Part shown: positions 10,201 to 17,754 of the stretch, piece by piece
Layout: each line of letters begins with the position of its first letter
Position numbering within the stretch: the first letter of the stretch is position 1
NCBI GenBank assembly: GCA_003568945.1
Contig: BDIP01000357.1
Span: 1 to 20,726 of the forward strand
Source of the DNA: Kipferlia bialata
Lineage: Eukaryota; Fornicata
DNA length: 20,726 nt
Direction: 5' to 3'
Notes under the pieces: model-generated
Told to the model about the DNA's origin: nothing
Seen by the model: the letters and a program-made list of their open reading frames with translations, nothing else
Databases searched by the model: none
Program-made: the position numbers and the translations under genes

Positions 10201-11650
10201 GAGCAACACGGCCCTGACACAGAGGGTGTCCAGACAGATACAGCGCAACGTACTCACACAGGTATAGACACCCTCTCACATCTATTGATTCTCAATCTCT
10301 CACTCCTAGCGCCCCACCCGCTCTGCCCTCCGTGCCTCCCTAGCGCAGATGAGGATGAGGATAGCAGTCACAGACAGCCAGCTCGAGAATGCATACAGAT
10401 GTGAGTGGTACTGGTATTCCAGTTTCACATGTTGTACAAGAACCTCTTCTGACTATCCAGCTCTCCTGCGATCTGAGCGTTCTGTCACTAGACGTACCCG
10501 TGTACTGACCACTGCACTAAGAGGTCTATCGGTGCCACAGTACAAGTACGTTGTAGTGTTACTCTTCCGTACTATATTTTGAGCACTTGTACTCTCATAT
10601 CTGTAATCATTCTCCCTCAACCCAGGGTCCCTTACTCTGCCTATGCCGCTGCCTTCCTAGAGAGACTCAAGGCGACAGAGGCGGCATGCTCTATTCTGCT
10701 AGACAGACATCTCACTGGGGTCAGGCATAGGGTGGGGGAGATGAGTGCAGACAACGAGGAGAGGTGAGTGTGTAGTATTTGTATTACGCGGTCTGTATAT
10801 CTATTCTTTTCATTCTCTCACCCCAGAGCTGTCACTCTCCGTGACTACCCAGTGCCTGCCTCCCTGACCACAAGGCCGAAGCAATCAGAGGTATATATCT
10901 ATATATACATAGTATTTCTCAACAGTTCTCGTTGTGGTCTCACATGTCTTATGCAATTGATTACCCCCAGGTTCGCCTGTTGGATGACGAGCACATAGCC
11001 GTGTACCTCCTTAGTAGGGTGGTACATGCCATGGGGATACTTGTGCAGGGACACTCCCCTATACAGCAGGTAGGGGACAACAACGCATGTTTCAGGGAAC
11101 CTCACGTCACCATATAAATGTATGTGTGTGTACATCATCTACCCCTCCTGTACCCCAACCTCCAGGCTGGCATCATGTCGTCTGTCTCCAGGGTCCATGA
11201 CGTCAGCCCCGTGTGTGCCCCTGTCCTACCCGAGAGTGAGAGGGAGAGGGGGGCAGAGTGGGGAGGGGAGGGTGTGGAGCGGGTGGGGCCTGTGGTGTGG
11301 GGTGGTACGGCCAAGGCAGGACCCAGGGTCTCCCTTCCTATCCTAGAGGTCCCAGAGGGTGGCGCTATTGATGTCAGGTACGGTGGAGTATAGTAGTAAT
11401 GCCCCTCTTCAGTTGTCTACATCCTTACCCCAGACATGCCCTGTGTACCGCCCTGCAGAGCATGGGGGTCCCCCTGGACGACCCCCTCGAGAGGATACTC
11501 ACGCTGCGCAGTGCTGATCTTCCCACACACTCAGGCAGAGAGGGAGAGGAAGAGGATGAGGGAGAGGAGGGAGAGAGTGTCTGGTCCAAGGCTGAGGCAG
11601 CGCTGATTGACATATCTACGGCATTTAACACACTTAGTACACAGTTTTAG
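97..11650 (+). CDS. Giant 55-exon gene, unrecognised ~1,875-residue protein (5' partial)
   Basis: I threaded 55 GT-AG exons (one GC-AG) by eye. Each exon's end phase matches the next exon's start phase, and the frame stays open from 97 to a TAG at 11648-11650, about 5.6 kb of coding sequence. The first exon follows an acceptor at 95-96, so the start codon lies left of the window. Exons run 37-252 nt. Introns run mostly 48-320 nt and usually end in CTAAC or CTGAC a few bases before C(A/T)AG. The protein has a basic Arg/Glu-rich N-terminus, a long central region with several Arg-Glu dipeptide tracts and Ser/Pro linkers, one possible beta-sandwich-like stretch (about 8640-9070) and a helical C-terminus. 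I recognise no family. Alternative exon choices exist at 6746/6776 and 7057/7060. The continuous phase argues for one gene rather than several. Exon coordinates are in the four block entries. Confidence 0.8.
311..553 (+). repeat. Three degenerate copies of the exon 2 start
   Basis: The first 32 or so bases of exon 2 (521-553) also occur at 405-437 and, more diverged, at 311-343. The middle copy keeps its own acceptor-like signal (CTAATACCTAG) and is identical to the exon for 32 bases. The first copy differs by one synonymous change (GCC to GCT) and one nonsynonymous change (CAG to CAT). Spacing is 94 and 116 bases. The exon at 522-599 is chosen because only it continues in frame to a good donor. 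Confidence 0.85.
560..722 (+). repeat. Echo of the exon 2 end with its donor (560-604 and 678-722)
   Basis: The last 40 or so bases of exon 2 plus the GTATG donor recur about 118 bases downstream with two differences (ATT to ATC, GCT to GCG), both synonymous in the exon frame. With the AG at 664-665 the downstream copy makes a 51-base exon (666-716) that keeps phase 0 at both ends, so inclusion would duplicate 14 residues of the peptide in frame. Confidence 0.85.
812..837. repeat. Perfect 26-bp palindrome in intron 2
   Basis: The 26 bases centred on TACGTA are identical to their reverse complement. They lie 22 bases before exon 3. As RNA they could form a hairpin close to the acceptor; as DNA they could be a dimeric protein-binding site or a cruciform. 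Confidence 0.9.
1543..1696 (+). repeat. Echo of an exon 5 segment (1543-1579 and 1660-1696)
   Basis: Thirty-seven bases from near the end of exon 5 recur in the following intron with a single difference (TCC to TCG), synonymous. After the shared part the copy reads on to another donor-like GTAATG at 1718, but used as an exon it would not rejoin exon 6 in frame. Confidence 0.85.
1794..1844 (+). repeat. Poly-C tract (51 bases, one T)
   Basis: A C-only run broken by one T at 1821, in the intron before exon 6. A frame through it gives a polyproline ORF that I treat as spurious. The length is likely unstable and could be misassembled. Confidence 0.9.
1913..2033 (+). repeat. Diverged echo of the exon 6 start (1913-1938 and 2008-2033)
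   Basis: The acceptor CTAG and the first 22 bases of exon 6 resemble a segment 95 bases upstream (about 20 of 26 bases match). Several differences would change the peptide, so this looks like an older copy than the others. Confidence 0.6.
2454..2524 (+). repeat. Echo of the exon 8 end with donor (2454-2472 and 2506-2524)
   Basis: Nearly the same 19 bases, including the GGTG donor context, recur 52 bases downstream inside the intron. This offers two competing donors for the same exon end. Confidence 0.8.
3826..3920 (+). repeat. Echo of the exon 16 start (3826-3854 and 3892-3920)
   Basis: The first 27 bases of exon 16 and the acceptor AG are duplicated exactly, separated by a CT microsatellite. 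The upstream copy has the better acceptor (CTCTAACCCCCAG); the downstream one has TTAACTGTTTAG. Only the downstream copy continues in frame, so use of the upstream acceptor would shift the frame. Confidence 0.85.
3948..4080 (+). repeat. Echo of the exon 16 end with donor (3948-3986 and 4042-4080)
   Basis: Thirty-nine bases covering the exon end and the GTGGGTA donor recur 94 bases downstream with one synonymous change (GCA to GCG). An acceptor-like GACACCATAG just before the copy would make a 33-base exon (4043-4075 approximately) that keeps the frame and repeats the peptide RLAVALQRL. Confidence 0.85.
4309..4432 (+). repeat. Echo of the exon 18 start with acceptor (4309-4342 and 4398-4432)
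   Basis: A copy of the CTGACCCAG acceptor and the first 25 bases of exon 18 lies about 90 bases upstream. The shared peptide is AIAKGKVA against VIAKGKVA. The copy then diverges. Confidence 0.75.
4732..4812 (+). other. GC-AG intron 20 of the giant gene
   Basis: The exon at 4655-4731 ends CTCAG followed by GCATGT instead of GTATGT, and the intron ends CTGACCCTAG. Reading across it keeps the frame (L-R-R-M-G-K). GC-AG introns are a known minor class handled by the major spliceosome. It is the only one I found in this gene. Confidence 0.75.
4943..5093 (+). repeat. Three copies of the exon 21 end with donor
   Basis: The exon end plus donor at 4943-4959 recurs at 5017-5033 and, diverged, at 5077-5093. 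Just upstream of the second copy GCA is replaced by synonymous GCG. Each copy ends ACAG-GTGC, so three alternative donors follow one another. Confidence 0.8.
6895..7045 (+). repeat. Degenerate duplication around intron 31
   Basis: The exon end and donor at 6895-6911 resemble 6984-7000 (15 of 17 bases), and the segment GATAGTCATATAT occurs at 6964-6976 and 7028-7040. A reverse-oriented match also exists (GACTATCGG at 6909 against CCGATAGTC at 7026). The intron seems to have grown by local duplication. Confidence 0.55.
7203..7233 (+). repeat. CT microsatellite in intron
   Basis: A CT repeat directly after the donor of exon 32. Similar intronic CT runs occur at about 2110-2176, 2299-2326, 2710-2731, 3855-3880, 5547-5592 and 6238-6270, and in the membrane-protein gene at 15797-15817 and 16394-16418. 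Confidence 0.9.
8499..11650 (+). other. Exons 40-55 of the giant gene: possible beta-rich segment, then helical C-terminus
   Basis: Exons 8499-8750, 8838-8938, 8998-9074, 9163-9267, 9329-9478, 9558-9645, 9722-9843, 9895-10066, 10142-10261, 10310-10400, 10461-10545, 10626-10763, 10827-10890, 10971-11069, 11166-11377 and 11434-11650. Exons 40-42 read as alternating hydrophobic strands (IHAVLVPFRDTVCTGSTIQF) and could be an Ig-like or PapD-like fold; this is weak. Exons 48-51 are Arg/Gln/Leu-rich helices with coiled-coil character. The last exons carry two acidic low-complexity tracts (near 11231-11283 and 11537-11580), and the protein ends LSTQF before TAG. Confidence 0.8.
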
Positions 11651-11938
11651 ATATAAGTGAACACACTAGATTTGTCACTCATGTTTCTTCAAGAGGAGTG
11701 TTTCGTTCCAGCTTGCGTTCCAGCAAACCACTTTGCAAGGGTGTATCATACATTCGAGTACATGAGGTCTTGTGGGTACTCTGTTCGGCACACAGTAGAT
11801 TGATACCCTCCCGAATCAACAGCCAGTGGAGGCTACCGTTGATGGCCTCCAACTATACTGTCCACAGTGATAAAGGTTGGTACTACCATCTGGTAGGCTC
11901 TATTCAGTCGAGTTCACATTCCAAATCGATACTTTGAT
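11651..11938 (+). other. Intergenic region before the kelch gene
   Basis: Between the stop of the giant gene and the chosen ATG of the kelch gene. A 79-codon open frame (11698-11937) begins only at GTG and has no recognisable motif. The region must hold the 3' end of one gene and the promoter of the next. I see no TATA-like box or repeat that I could defend. A further 5' exon of the kelch gene here cannot be excluded. Confidence 0.5.
11656..11662 (+). terminator. Possible polyadenylation signal AGTGAAC
   Basis: AGTGAAC starts six bases after the TAG of the giant gene and matches AGTRAAY, the signal described for the fornicate Giardia. A second match, AGTAAAC at 17476-17482, lies 116 bases after the membrane-protein gene. 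The other three genes show no match close to their stops, so this is tentative. Confidence 0.3.
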
Positions 11939-13049
11939 ATGCAGAATGTATGCCATGTCCTGGCTGAGTGTCCCCAACCTATTGATGATATCGATGGCCT
12001 TATCTCAGTGGGAAACAACGCAGCTCTAGCCTGGACCTCCGGTCGTACAGTTAACAGGTCACTATATGGCTTAAAGTCAGCTCTAGACTCTGTTTAGATC
12101 TCCATATTTCCCATACTATACTATGCTACATGTCAGACAAGGAAAACACTGTCACTGACCCAGGGTGGACCAAGTCACCCTGCAACCCGACGGGTCTGTT
12201 GTCTCCGTGACCCTTCCAACCCCTGACTGGACTGGGGCCTACCTTCAGCTTGTACCATCAGACTGGGGTGTTGTGTATGCACTTGTGTCCAGAGCCACAA
12301 CAGATGGTCCAAGTGGCTACCACATCACATCTCTAGATGTGTGGGTGTTACACCTGGATACCTTGGAGTGGCGATGTATACAGCACGATGCCAAAGATGC
12401 CTGGCCGTCCCCAAGACAGGACTGTCTGAGTCAGTGTGTATCAGGGGGTCTCTTGGTAGCTGGGGGTGTTCAGAGATGCAGTACGGGACCATTCACATGT
12501 CCTAGGACCGGTGAGATCAGAATGAGGACAACGCGGACATATGCCCAAGATGTATGGCTACTTGATGCAGAGACGGAAACATGGGAACCTTTACCCACCA
12601 ATATCGGTGACACGGATCCACCAGAGATGCAGACTCCTTGGTGTCATCTGGGTAGTGGTTGCTCTGTGGTGTTTTGTGACACTATATACCAGTTCATAGG
12701 AAGGCGTACCATATCGGTGACCAAGGCACACGGCCTAGACATCCATGTAGGCATTCATACCTCAGCAGTCTCAACCCTTAGAATTGGTAACTTGACTTGT
12801 GGATTCGATGTCTCGCCAAACGGTATGACGATCTCTCTATACGATCCGATATCGGAGAGGTCTCTCCCTCCCATTGTCTACTTGGAGTATGCAAGCCTTG
12901 CAATGCTTGCAAGAGGTGGCAGCACCTGTGTATGGGAGAGTTGCATGCTTAACCCATCAACGATGCTACAATCCCTTCTGTGTGACGACGACGAGTTCCT
13001 ATATGTCACTGTAGATGTGGACCTTGTGTGGCTCCCAGACTTCATCTAG
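11939..13049 (+). CDS. Kelch-repeat protein, two exons, 334 residues
   Basis: Exon 1 is 11939-12057 (ATG at 11939) and exon 2 is 12164-13049 (TAG). The 106-base intron has donor CAG-GTCACT and acceptor CTGACCCAG, and phase 2 joins cleanly (VNR-VDQVTL). The long second frame has no ATG near its start, so it needs the upstream exon. One clear kelch blade is visible: LLVAGG followed by DVWLLDAETETWEPL, with a preceding half blade (DVWVLHLDTLEW) and a following one (CSVVFCDTIYQFIG). Kelch blades form beta-propellers that bind partner proteins. Two to three recognisable blades are fewer than a complete propeller, so the remaining blades are degenerate or missing. It has no signal peptide or added domain. 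The partner and role are unknown. Confidence 0.7.
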
Positions 13050-13233
13050 TCAGTGACAACATGTCACATTGTGACTAAGTCCTATAATAGCCTGTGAGAA
13101 CTCGTTAGAGTAATAATTCTCCATTTTCAGCCGTCCCTTTTGGTGAATACACCAATATACATACTAAGAGAGTATATAACCATTCTAGGAAGAATTGACA
13201 ATCCATTCGGACATCAATGTGAGCAAGGCCATC
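13050..13233. other. Convergent intergenic spacer
   Basis: The tail-to-tail gap between the kelch gene (plus) and the SET gene (minus), holding both 3' ends. I see no terminator hairpin or clear polyadenylation signal. Confidence 0.6.
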
Positions 13234-15472
13234 TCATACTCTCTGGGCCACAGTCTCCTCTGCCACCAGTGCCTCCCACTCTGCCTTGCCCTCCTTGGCC
13301 CACCAGGCATCCCAGGGAGGCATCTGGTCTGGGTTAGGGTCTAACTTAGAGTGTGACAGAGATACAGCCTAGAGTACGACACACAGACAGGGAATGCGGT
13401 ACAAGTACATATTGGGCAATGATGCTTCTCATTTTCAGCAAAGATTCAACGTAAGAGAGAATGGCAAACCTGCGTCCAACATGCGCCTGGGATGGTTGAT
13501 CGTATCCTTGTAAGTACTGGGTCAGGGATTGGTGGGGTGTAACGATACTATTTGGTAACAGAGAGATCCATATCACTGGATACAAGAGCAGTTCGAAGAG
13601 CACATAGAATATAGGTGTGATAGACACAGTTACCCACCTGATCATGGGATAGCCGGGCACTATCCCCTCTAGGAACCTGATAAGACGGTGGCAGTACTCG
13701 CGGTACTCTCTCAGTCTGCGGCACATGGCCAGGCTCTGCGGAGTCAGGGGGTGCACATGCACATATACACATATACATCGTGACATGTGGAATAGTCTCA
13801 AGTTGGGGGTCCGGTTACCATTCGCTATGTAGAGAGAACAAAGACACAAAGAGAGTAGTCAGCACCACACATGAGTGACATCAAACAGTAATTAGGTGGA
13901 CACCAATGGTAACACCATAGAGGCCCCTACCTCGAGTATTCTCTTGTGGTCATCTTCCACTATATAGTGCTCTGTGGCATAGAGAGCCTCTGCATGTGTG
14001 ATGGACTGGCGTCAAAGGAAAGGGTACATCATTGTATCAGAGTGGACTCATTATGCAACAGACCCATGGGGTGACTTGAATACACACATGGCAGGGAGGA
14101 TTTGCAGTCTCACCTTCTTGCACACCCTGATGATATCGGTGTACTCCCGCCTCTCTGTAAGGCGCCCCATCTCTTGCTTGTACTCCTGCTCATCAGAATA
14201 TTCCCATGTGAATCATCTATGAAAGAACCATCTGTATATGTATCAGGCTACAAATATGTGGGTTGCGGAATATATGCATCAACGACTGTCTGATTTGTAA
14301 GACAGCAGAGGTTTATCATACGGGTAGAGACACTGTGTGCACTGCTTGCCTCACCTGGTATGTGACTGATGCTGCATCGTGTGCCATCTGACCCCACTGG
14401 ACATGAGGGAGTATACAGAGACAAGTACATAGCGTGAAAGACATGCTGAGCAAGTCAGGGGTGACACCTATTCATTGCATATGCGACATGGGTATATATA
14501 TATGTGTGTATGTGTATATGTATGGACCTTGTCCAGCCTGCACAGGGGACATTGGCACTGGAAGCCATAGCGACTCAGCTTCTCCTAGGAGTGAGAATAC
14601 AGTCAATCGCAGTACACACGGCATCTAGCATGATGAATAGTACCCATTGTGACCCCCTAAGCTGGTCACTTACAGAGGTCTGAAAACACCCTCCCTACTA
14701 GGCCGAGTATGCACATGTGATACCTGCCTCTCCGCTCTGTTTGCCTGAATTCCGCAGTATGACACAAACAGCTGCTCTCCTACTGATATGTCCTGGGAGG
14801 CGTGGAAGTACTGTTTATGTCAGTACCAAATGAGAGACAGTTCCAGTCACAGCGATACTCTGTAACAAACGAGTGGGAGAGGGAGAATACTGCCATACCA
14901 TAACCCCCTCAGTCGAGTTCCAGTACCGAGTGACATTGGGCATACAGCTAGAGTGGGAGACAAATAGTGAGACAGAGAGAACAGACAGATATACTACTTG
15001 GGGAACACATTGAAAACAGCTTCTGAGGAGTCTGCATAACCTCAACTATTCTGTTGGAGAGAGAGAGAGAGAGAGTACGTATGTTTGAACCTGACATATA
15101 TATGGAAAGAACACATATATATATCTAAGTACATATATATAGAGAGACAGGGGGTAAGGGAGACAGAAAGAGTACCTGTGGTTGAACCTGGATGCGATGA
15201 GGCACACACACCCTCCGTCTGGCCTGTCACTGTGCTCTTCACAGGCAAAGGACTGGTCGTATCAGCGGGTAGAGAGATACTTTGTGGTTCGGATCAGTAG
15301 GTAGAGAGACACACAGTATTGGGACACGAAAAAGTACAGGAGTAAAGAGAAGTATTCCAAACAGAGAGAGAGAGTGGGTGTGTGTGAACTCACATTGCCA
15401 GACAGCATTCCCCCCAGGGTCTTCCTCTCCCCTGGCTTCCGGTCCCTGTCGTGCAGGGTCTGGAACTGTTGA
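13234..15472 (-). CDS. SET-domain protein lysine methyltransferase, SMYD-like C-terminal half, 11 exons
   Basis: Minus-strand exons in order: 15472-15394, 15252-15176, 14947-14827, 14792-14724, 14584-14528, 14396-14355, 14185-14114, 14005-13931, 13735-13638, 13516-13470 and 13328-13234 (TGA). All phases agree. The translation shows the SET core: LIASRFNHSCMPNVTRYW (cofactor-binding NHSC pseudoknot strand), DISVGEQLFVSYCG (the GE..VSY catalytic strand with Tyr), then NRAERQ and RYGFQCQCPLC, the CxCx2C post-SET zinc cluster. The upstream MLSGNSFACEE matches the SET-insert/NSF segment of SMYD-type enzymes. A helical C-terminal region follows, ending WDAWWAKEGKAEWEALVAEE. Such enzymes methylate lysines of histones or other proteins with S-adenosylmethionine. 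The N-terminal SET strands (GxG, E-P) and any MYND finger are not found: the reading stops at an acceptor beside the poly-G/C hairpin. The exon at 14947-14827 has an optional 39-base in-frame intron. Confidence 0.85.
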
Positions 15473-15548
15473 CTGGGGTGGGAGATGGGGGATTGAGGGG
15501 GGGAGCAATGAGGGGAATGAAATGATGACTGGGAGAGACTTGGTGGGA

Positions 15549-15623
15549 GGGGGGGGGGGGGGGGGGGGAGAGTGGGCCCGGCCCGGGGGGCCCCCCCCCC
15601 ACCCCCCCCCCCCCCCCCCCCCC
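15549..15623. repeat. Poly-G / poly-C inverted repeat (G20 ... C33 with one A)
   Basis: A run of 20 G (15549-15568) is followed by a GC-only core (GGGCCCGGCCCGGGGGG) and a C run (15591-15623, one A at 15601). The two arms are complementary, so the region could fold into a long GC hairpin or form G-quadruplex and i-motif structures. It sits between two divergent genes whose coding sequences both begin right beside it. Confidence 0.9.
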
Positions 15624-15653
15624 TTCCTCTCTCTCTCCCTCTCTCACTCCCAG

Positions 15654-16785
15654 GGTGTACTCCTCCCCCCCTCTCATTGCCGAGTACCACCGCATCAACT
15701 CTCTCAGGGCCGGGGGCATGGGCTGTGCCACCTTTGCAGCTGTCCTGGGCTACATGATCGCATGCACAGGGGCAGTCTGGATCGTACGTGCATACCTCTC
15801 TCTCTCTCTCTCTCTCTTAGTTTATCTCTATTCTATGCCTCACCCCCAGTGGTGGACCTACTACTTCTACTCCATGATGCTGTGCCTCCTGGCCATGATC
15901 CTGGGTGCCTTCCTCGCACACTACGGCACAACAAGGCTCAGACTCAGGTGGGGTACCTACATATAGTCACAGTTTCCTTGATATGGGGCACTTCCTCCTA
16001 ATTCTCACTCTCTATGTCTCTGACCCCAGCCGCTCTGTGGCCACTCTTGAGAACCCCATCTCCTTCTTCACCCCTCTGGATGAGGCCGCCATGGCAATCA
16101 CAGCCAACTACCAGAGGGGGGGGAAGGTGCGGCACACACTGTATATAGTATATGTGATGTATATCACTTATCTCCTCTTCTCACCCCCCAGCCCCTTGCC
16201 TTCGTGATTGGAGGCACCCGTAACAGACTGGTGGGAAGCCCAGGTGGGTACAACACCTATATACATATATAGTAATGAGTTCCCTTGCAGCAGTGTTGTC
16301 TGCTGTTTCTCTACTTCTAACCCCTAGGCTTCATCTGCTGGCTGGAGATCATCAGGACACCCAGCATGCAGCCCCCTATGCAGCCACAGGGTACGTCTCT
16401 CTCTCTCTCTCTCTCTCTGCTTGATACAACCTTCCCTCATCCTACCTGACAATAGCCATGCCCCAGCAGCAGCAGTACGCCCCCCAGCCCGTCCCCTCCC
16501 AGTACGGAGCACAGCCCATGGGGCAGTACCAGGTATGTATGCATATATATAGATATATCTTAGTCTCGTCTTGTGTCTCTCCCATTGGTGTACCGCATGA
16601 GATGGATATCTATATACCGGTACTCGTCCCTCCTCGTCCACACACTCACCCTAGGCCCAGCCCCCTGTGCAGCAGTACCAGGTGCCATGTATATATATAC
16701 CATATATGTGTGTCTGTATATATAGCATACAGTAGCCTCTCTTCTCTCCAGGCCCCAACAGTTCCAGGTGCCGTATCCTTCTCTG

Positions 16786-16829
<44 letters not shown>

Positions 16830-17360
16830 CTTACCATAGCCACAGCAGCAGTACCAGCCCCAGCCCCAGCAGCAGCAGCAGCAGTACCAGGTATGTGTAT
16901 ATATATATATACTCTATGTAATTACTGCAGGCCTAACCCTCTGTCCCTGTTGTGCGTAAGTCTCACCCGCTAGGCCCAGCCTCAGCCCCAGTATGGAGTG
17001 GCTGCACCTGCCCAGCTCAGCAGCCAGGTAGTGTATATAGCATATGAGTATGTGTACTCTACATAATGTATCTACAGTGTACTCTTATGATGATTCCGAA
17101 TACTCACTATATATTCACTATACTCTCCCTTACCCCTAGGCACCCACCGGCAATGGATACGGCCCTACACCCGCTGGACCCCAGACACCCTCGGTATGTG
17201 ACCCTGATACTCAGTTACTATAGTATAGCACTATAGTCCTCACTCTTTTCTTCTTCCTATTTTTACCTTCTACGAAGTATATAGGGTATTGTTTTGACAC
17301 ATGATGCATGTTTGCTACACATTCTCTGACCATTAGGACTACAACCCATACGTCCAGTAA
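15654..17360 (+). CDS. Two-TM membrane protein with Q/P/Y-rich tail, 12 exons
   Basis: Exons 15654-15783, 15850-15947, 16030-16126, 16192-16243, 16328-16390, 16456-16532, 16655-16681, 16752-16772, 16840-16890, 16974-17027, 17140-17193 and 17337-17360 (TAA); all phases agree, giving about 248 codons. Two hydrophobic helices lie near the N-terminus (CATFAAVLGYMIACTGAVWI and YSMMLCLLAMILGAFLAHYG), then a soluble stretch (ENPISFFTPLDEAAMAI), then a long tail rich in Gln, Pro and Tyr with QYQ motifs. The first exon follows an acceptor (CTCACTCCCAG), so upstream coding may be missing; alternatively translation starts at ATG 15718, which would place the first helix at the N-terminus. The layout resembles small endomembrane proteins with Tyr/Pro tails, but I recognise no family. 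Confidence 0.75.
16791..16824 (+). repeat. CT microsatellite in intron
   Basis: About 34 bases of CT repeat between the 21-base exon 16752-16772 and the exon at 16840, serving as the pyrimidine-rich part of the intron. Confidence 0.9.
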
Positions 17361-17378
17361 ACCGGTGGACAGATGACC

Positions 17379-17427
<49 letters not shown>

Positions 17428-17754
17428 GCCGGCTAGTATTCCATACGGATTGTGTGGTCAAGATTGCTAGTGATGAGTAAACATGTGATAATATGGAGGA
17501 ATGTCATCGTCGTAGATATACCGACAATCAGATGATGAGGCAGGACGCCAGTGCAAGAAGAATCCAAATACCAAAACGCCCAACGGCTTGCCCCTCAATA
17601 TATATATATGCTTAGTTCTCAGAGGCTCTGAGCGGGCGATGCATATCTTCAGAACTAAATGTCACAGTAAGTGGGTTCCTGACACTATATTATATGGAGA
17701 CAAATAACGTAGATCTATTGAAATGACACCTTAGAGCAATGAACACTCTAGGGT
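17361..17754. other. Convergent intergenic region with GA repeat and hairpin
   Basis: The tail-to-tail spacer of 394 bases. It holds a GA microsatellite (17382-17424), an AGTAAAC element (17476-17482) and an inverted-repeat cluster at 17612-17658: TTAGTTCT pairs with AGAACTAA, and inside it CTCAGAG pairs with CTCTGAG across one base. No open frame of note. The hairpin may belong to either 3' UTR. Confidence 0.6.
17382..17424 (+). repeat. GA microsatellite in the 3' flank
   Basis: Forty-three bases of GA repeat starting 21 bases after the TAA of the membrane-protein gene, probably in its 3' UTR. Confidence 0.9.

Noticed and set aside
11939-12100. Tail of a reverse-transcriptase-like ORF (VCHVLAECP resembles the Cys/His end of some LINE proteins)
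   Set aside because: The segment joins the kelch exon in frame through a good donor at 12058 and the acceptor at 12163, and no other LINE part is present.
12900-12912. Short inverted repeat (CTTGCAATGCTTGCAAG) inside the kelch gene
   Set aside because: Short and coding; chance is sufficient.
15390-15731. Minus-strand frame running through the poly-G/C tract (ALRELMRWYSAMRGGEE), considered as the SET gene's 5' end
   Set aside because: It is the complement of the plus-strand exon 15654-15783, which encodes a convincing membrane helix, and its continuation is a homopolymer artefact.
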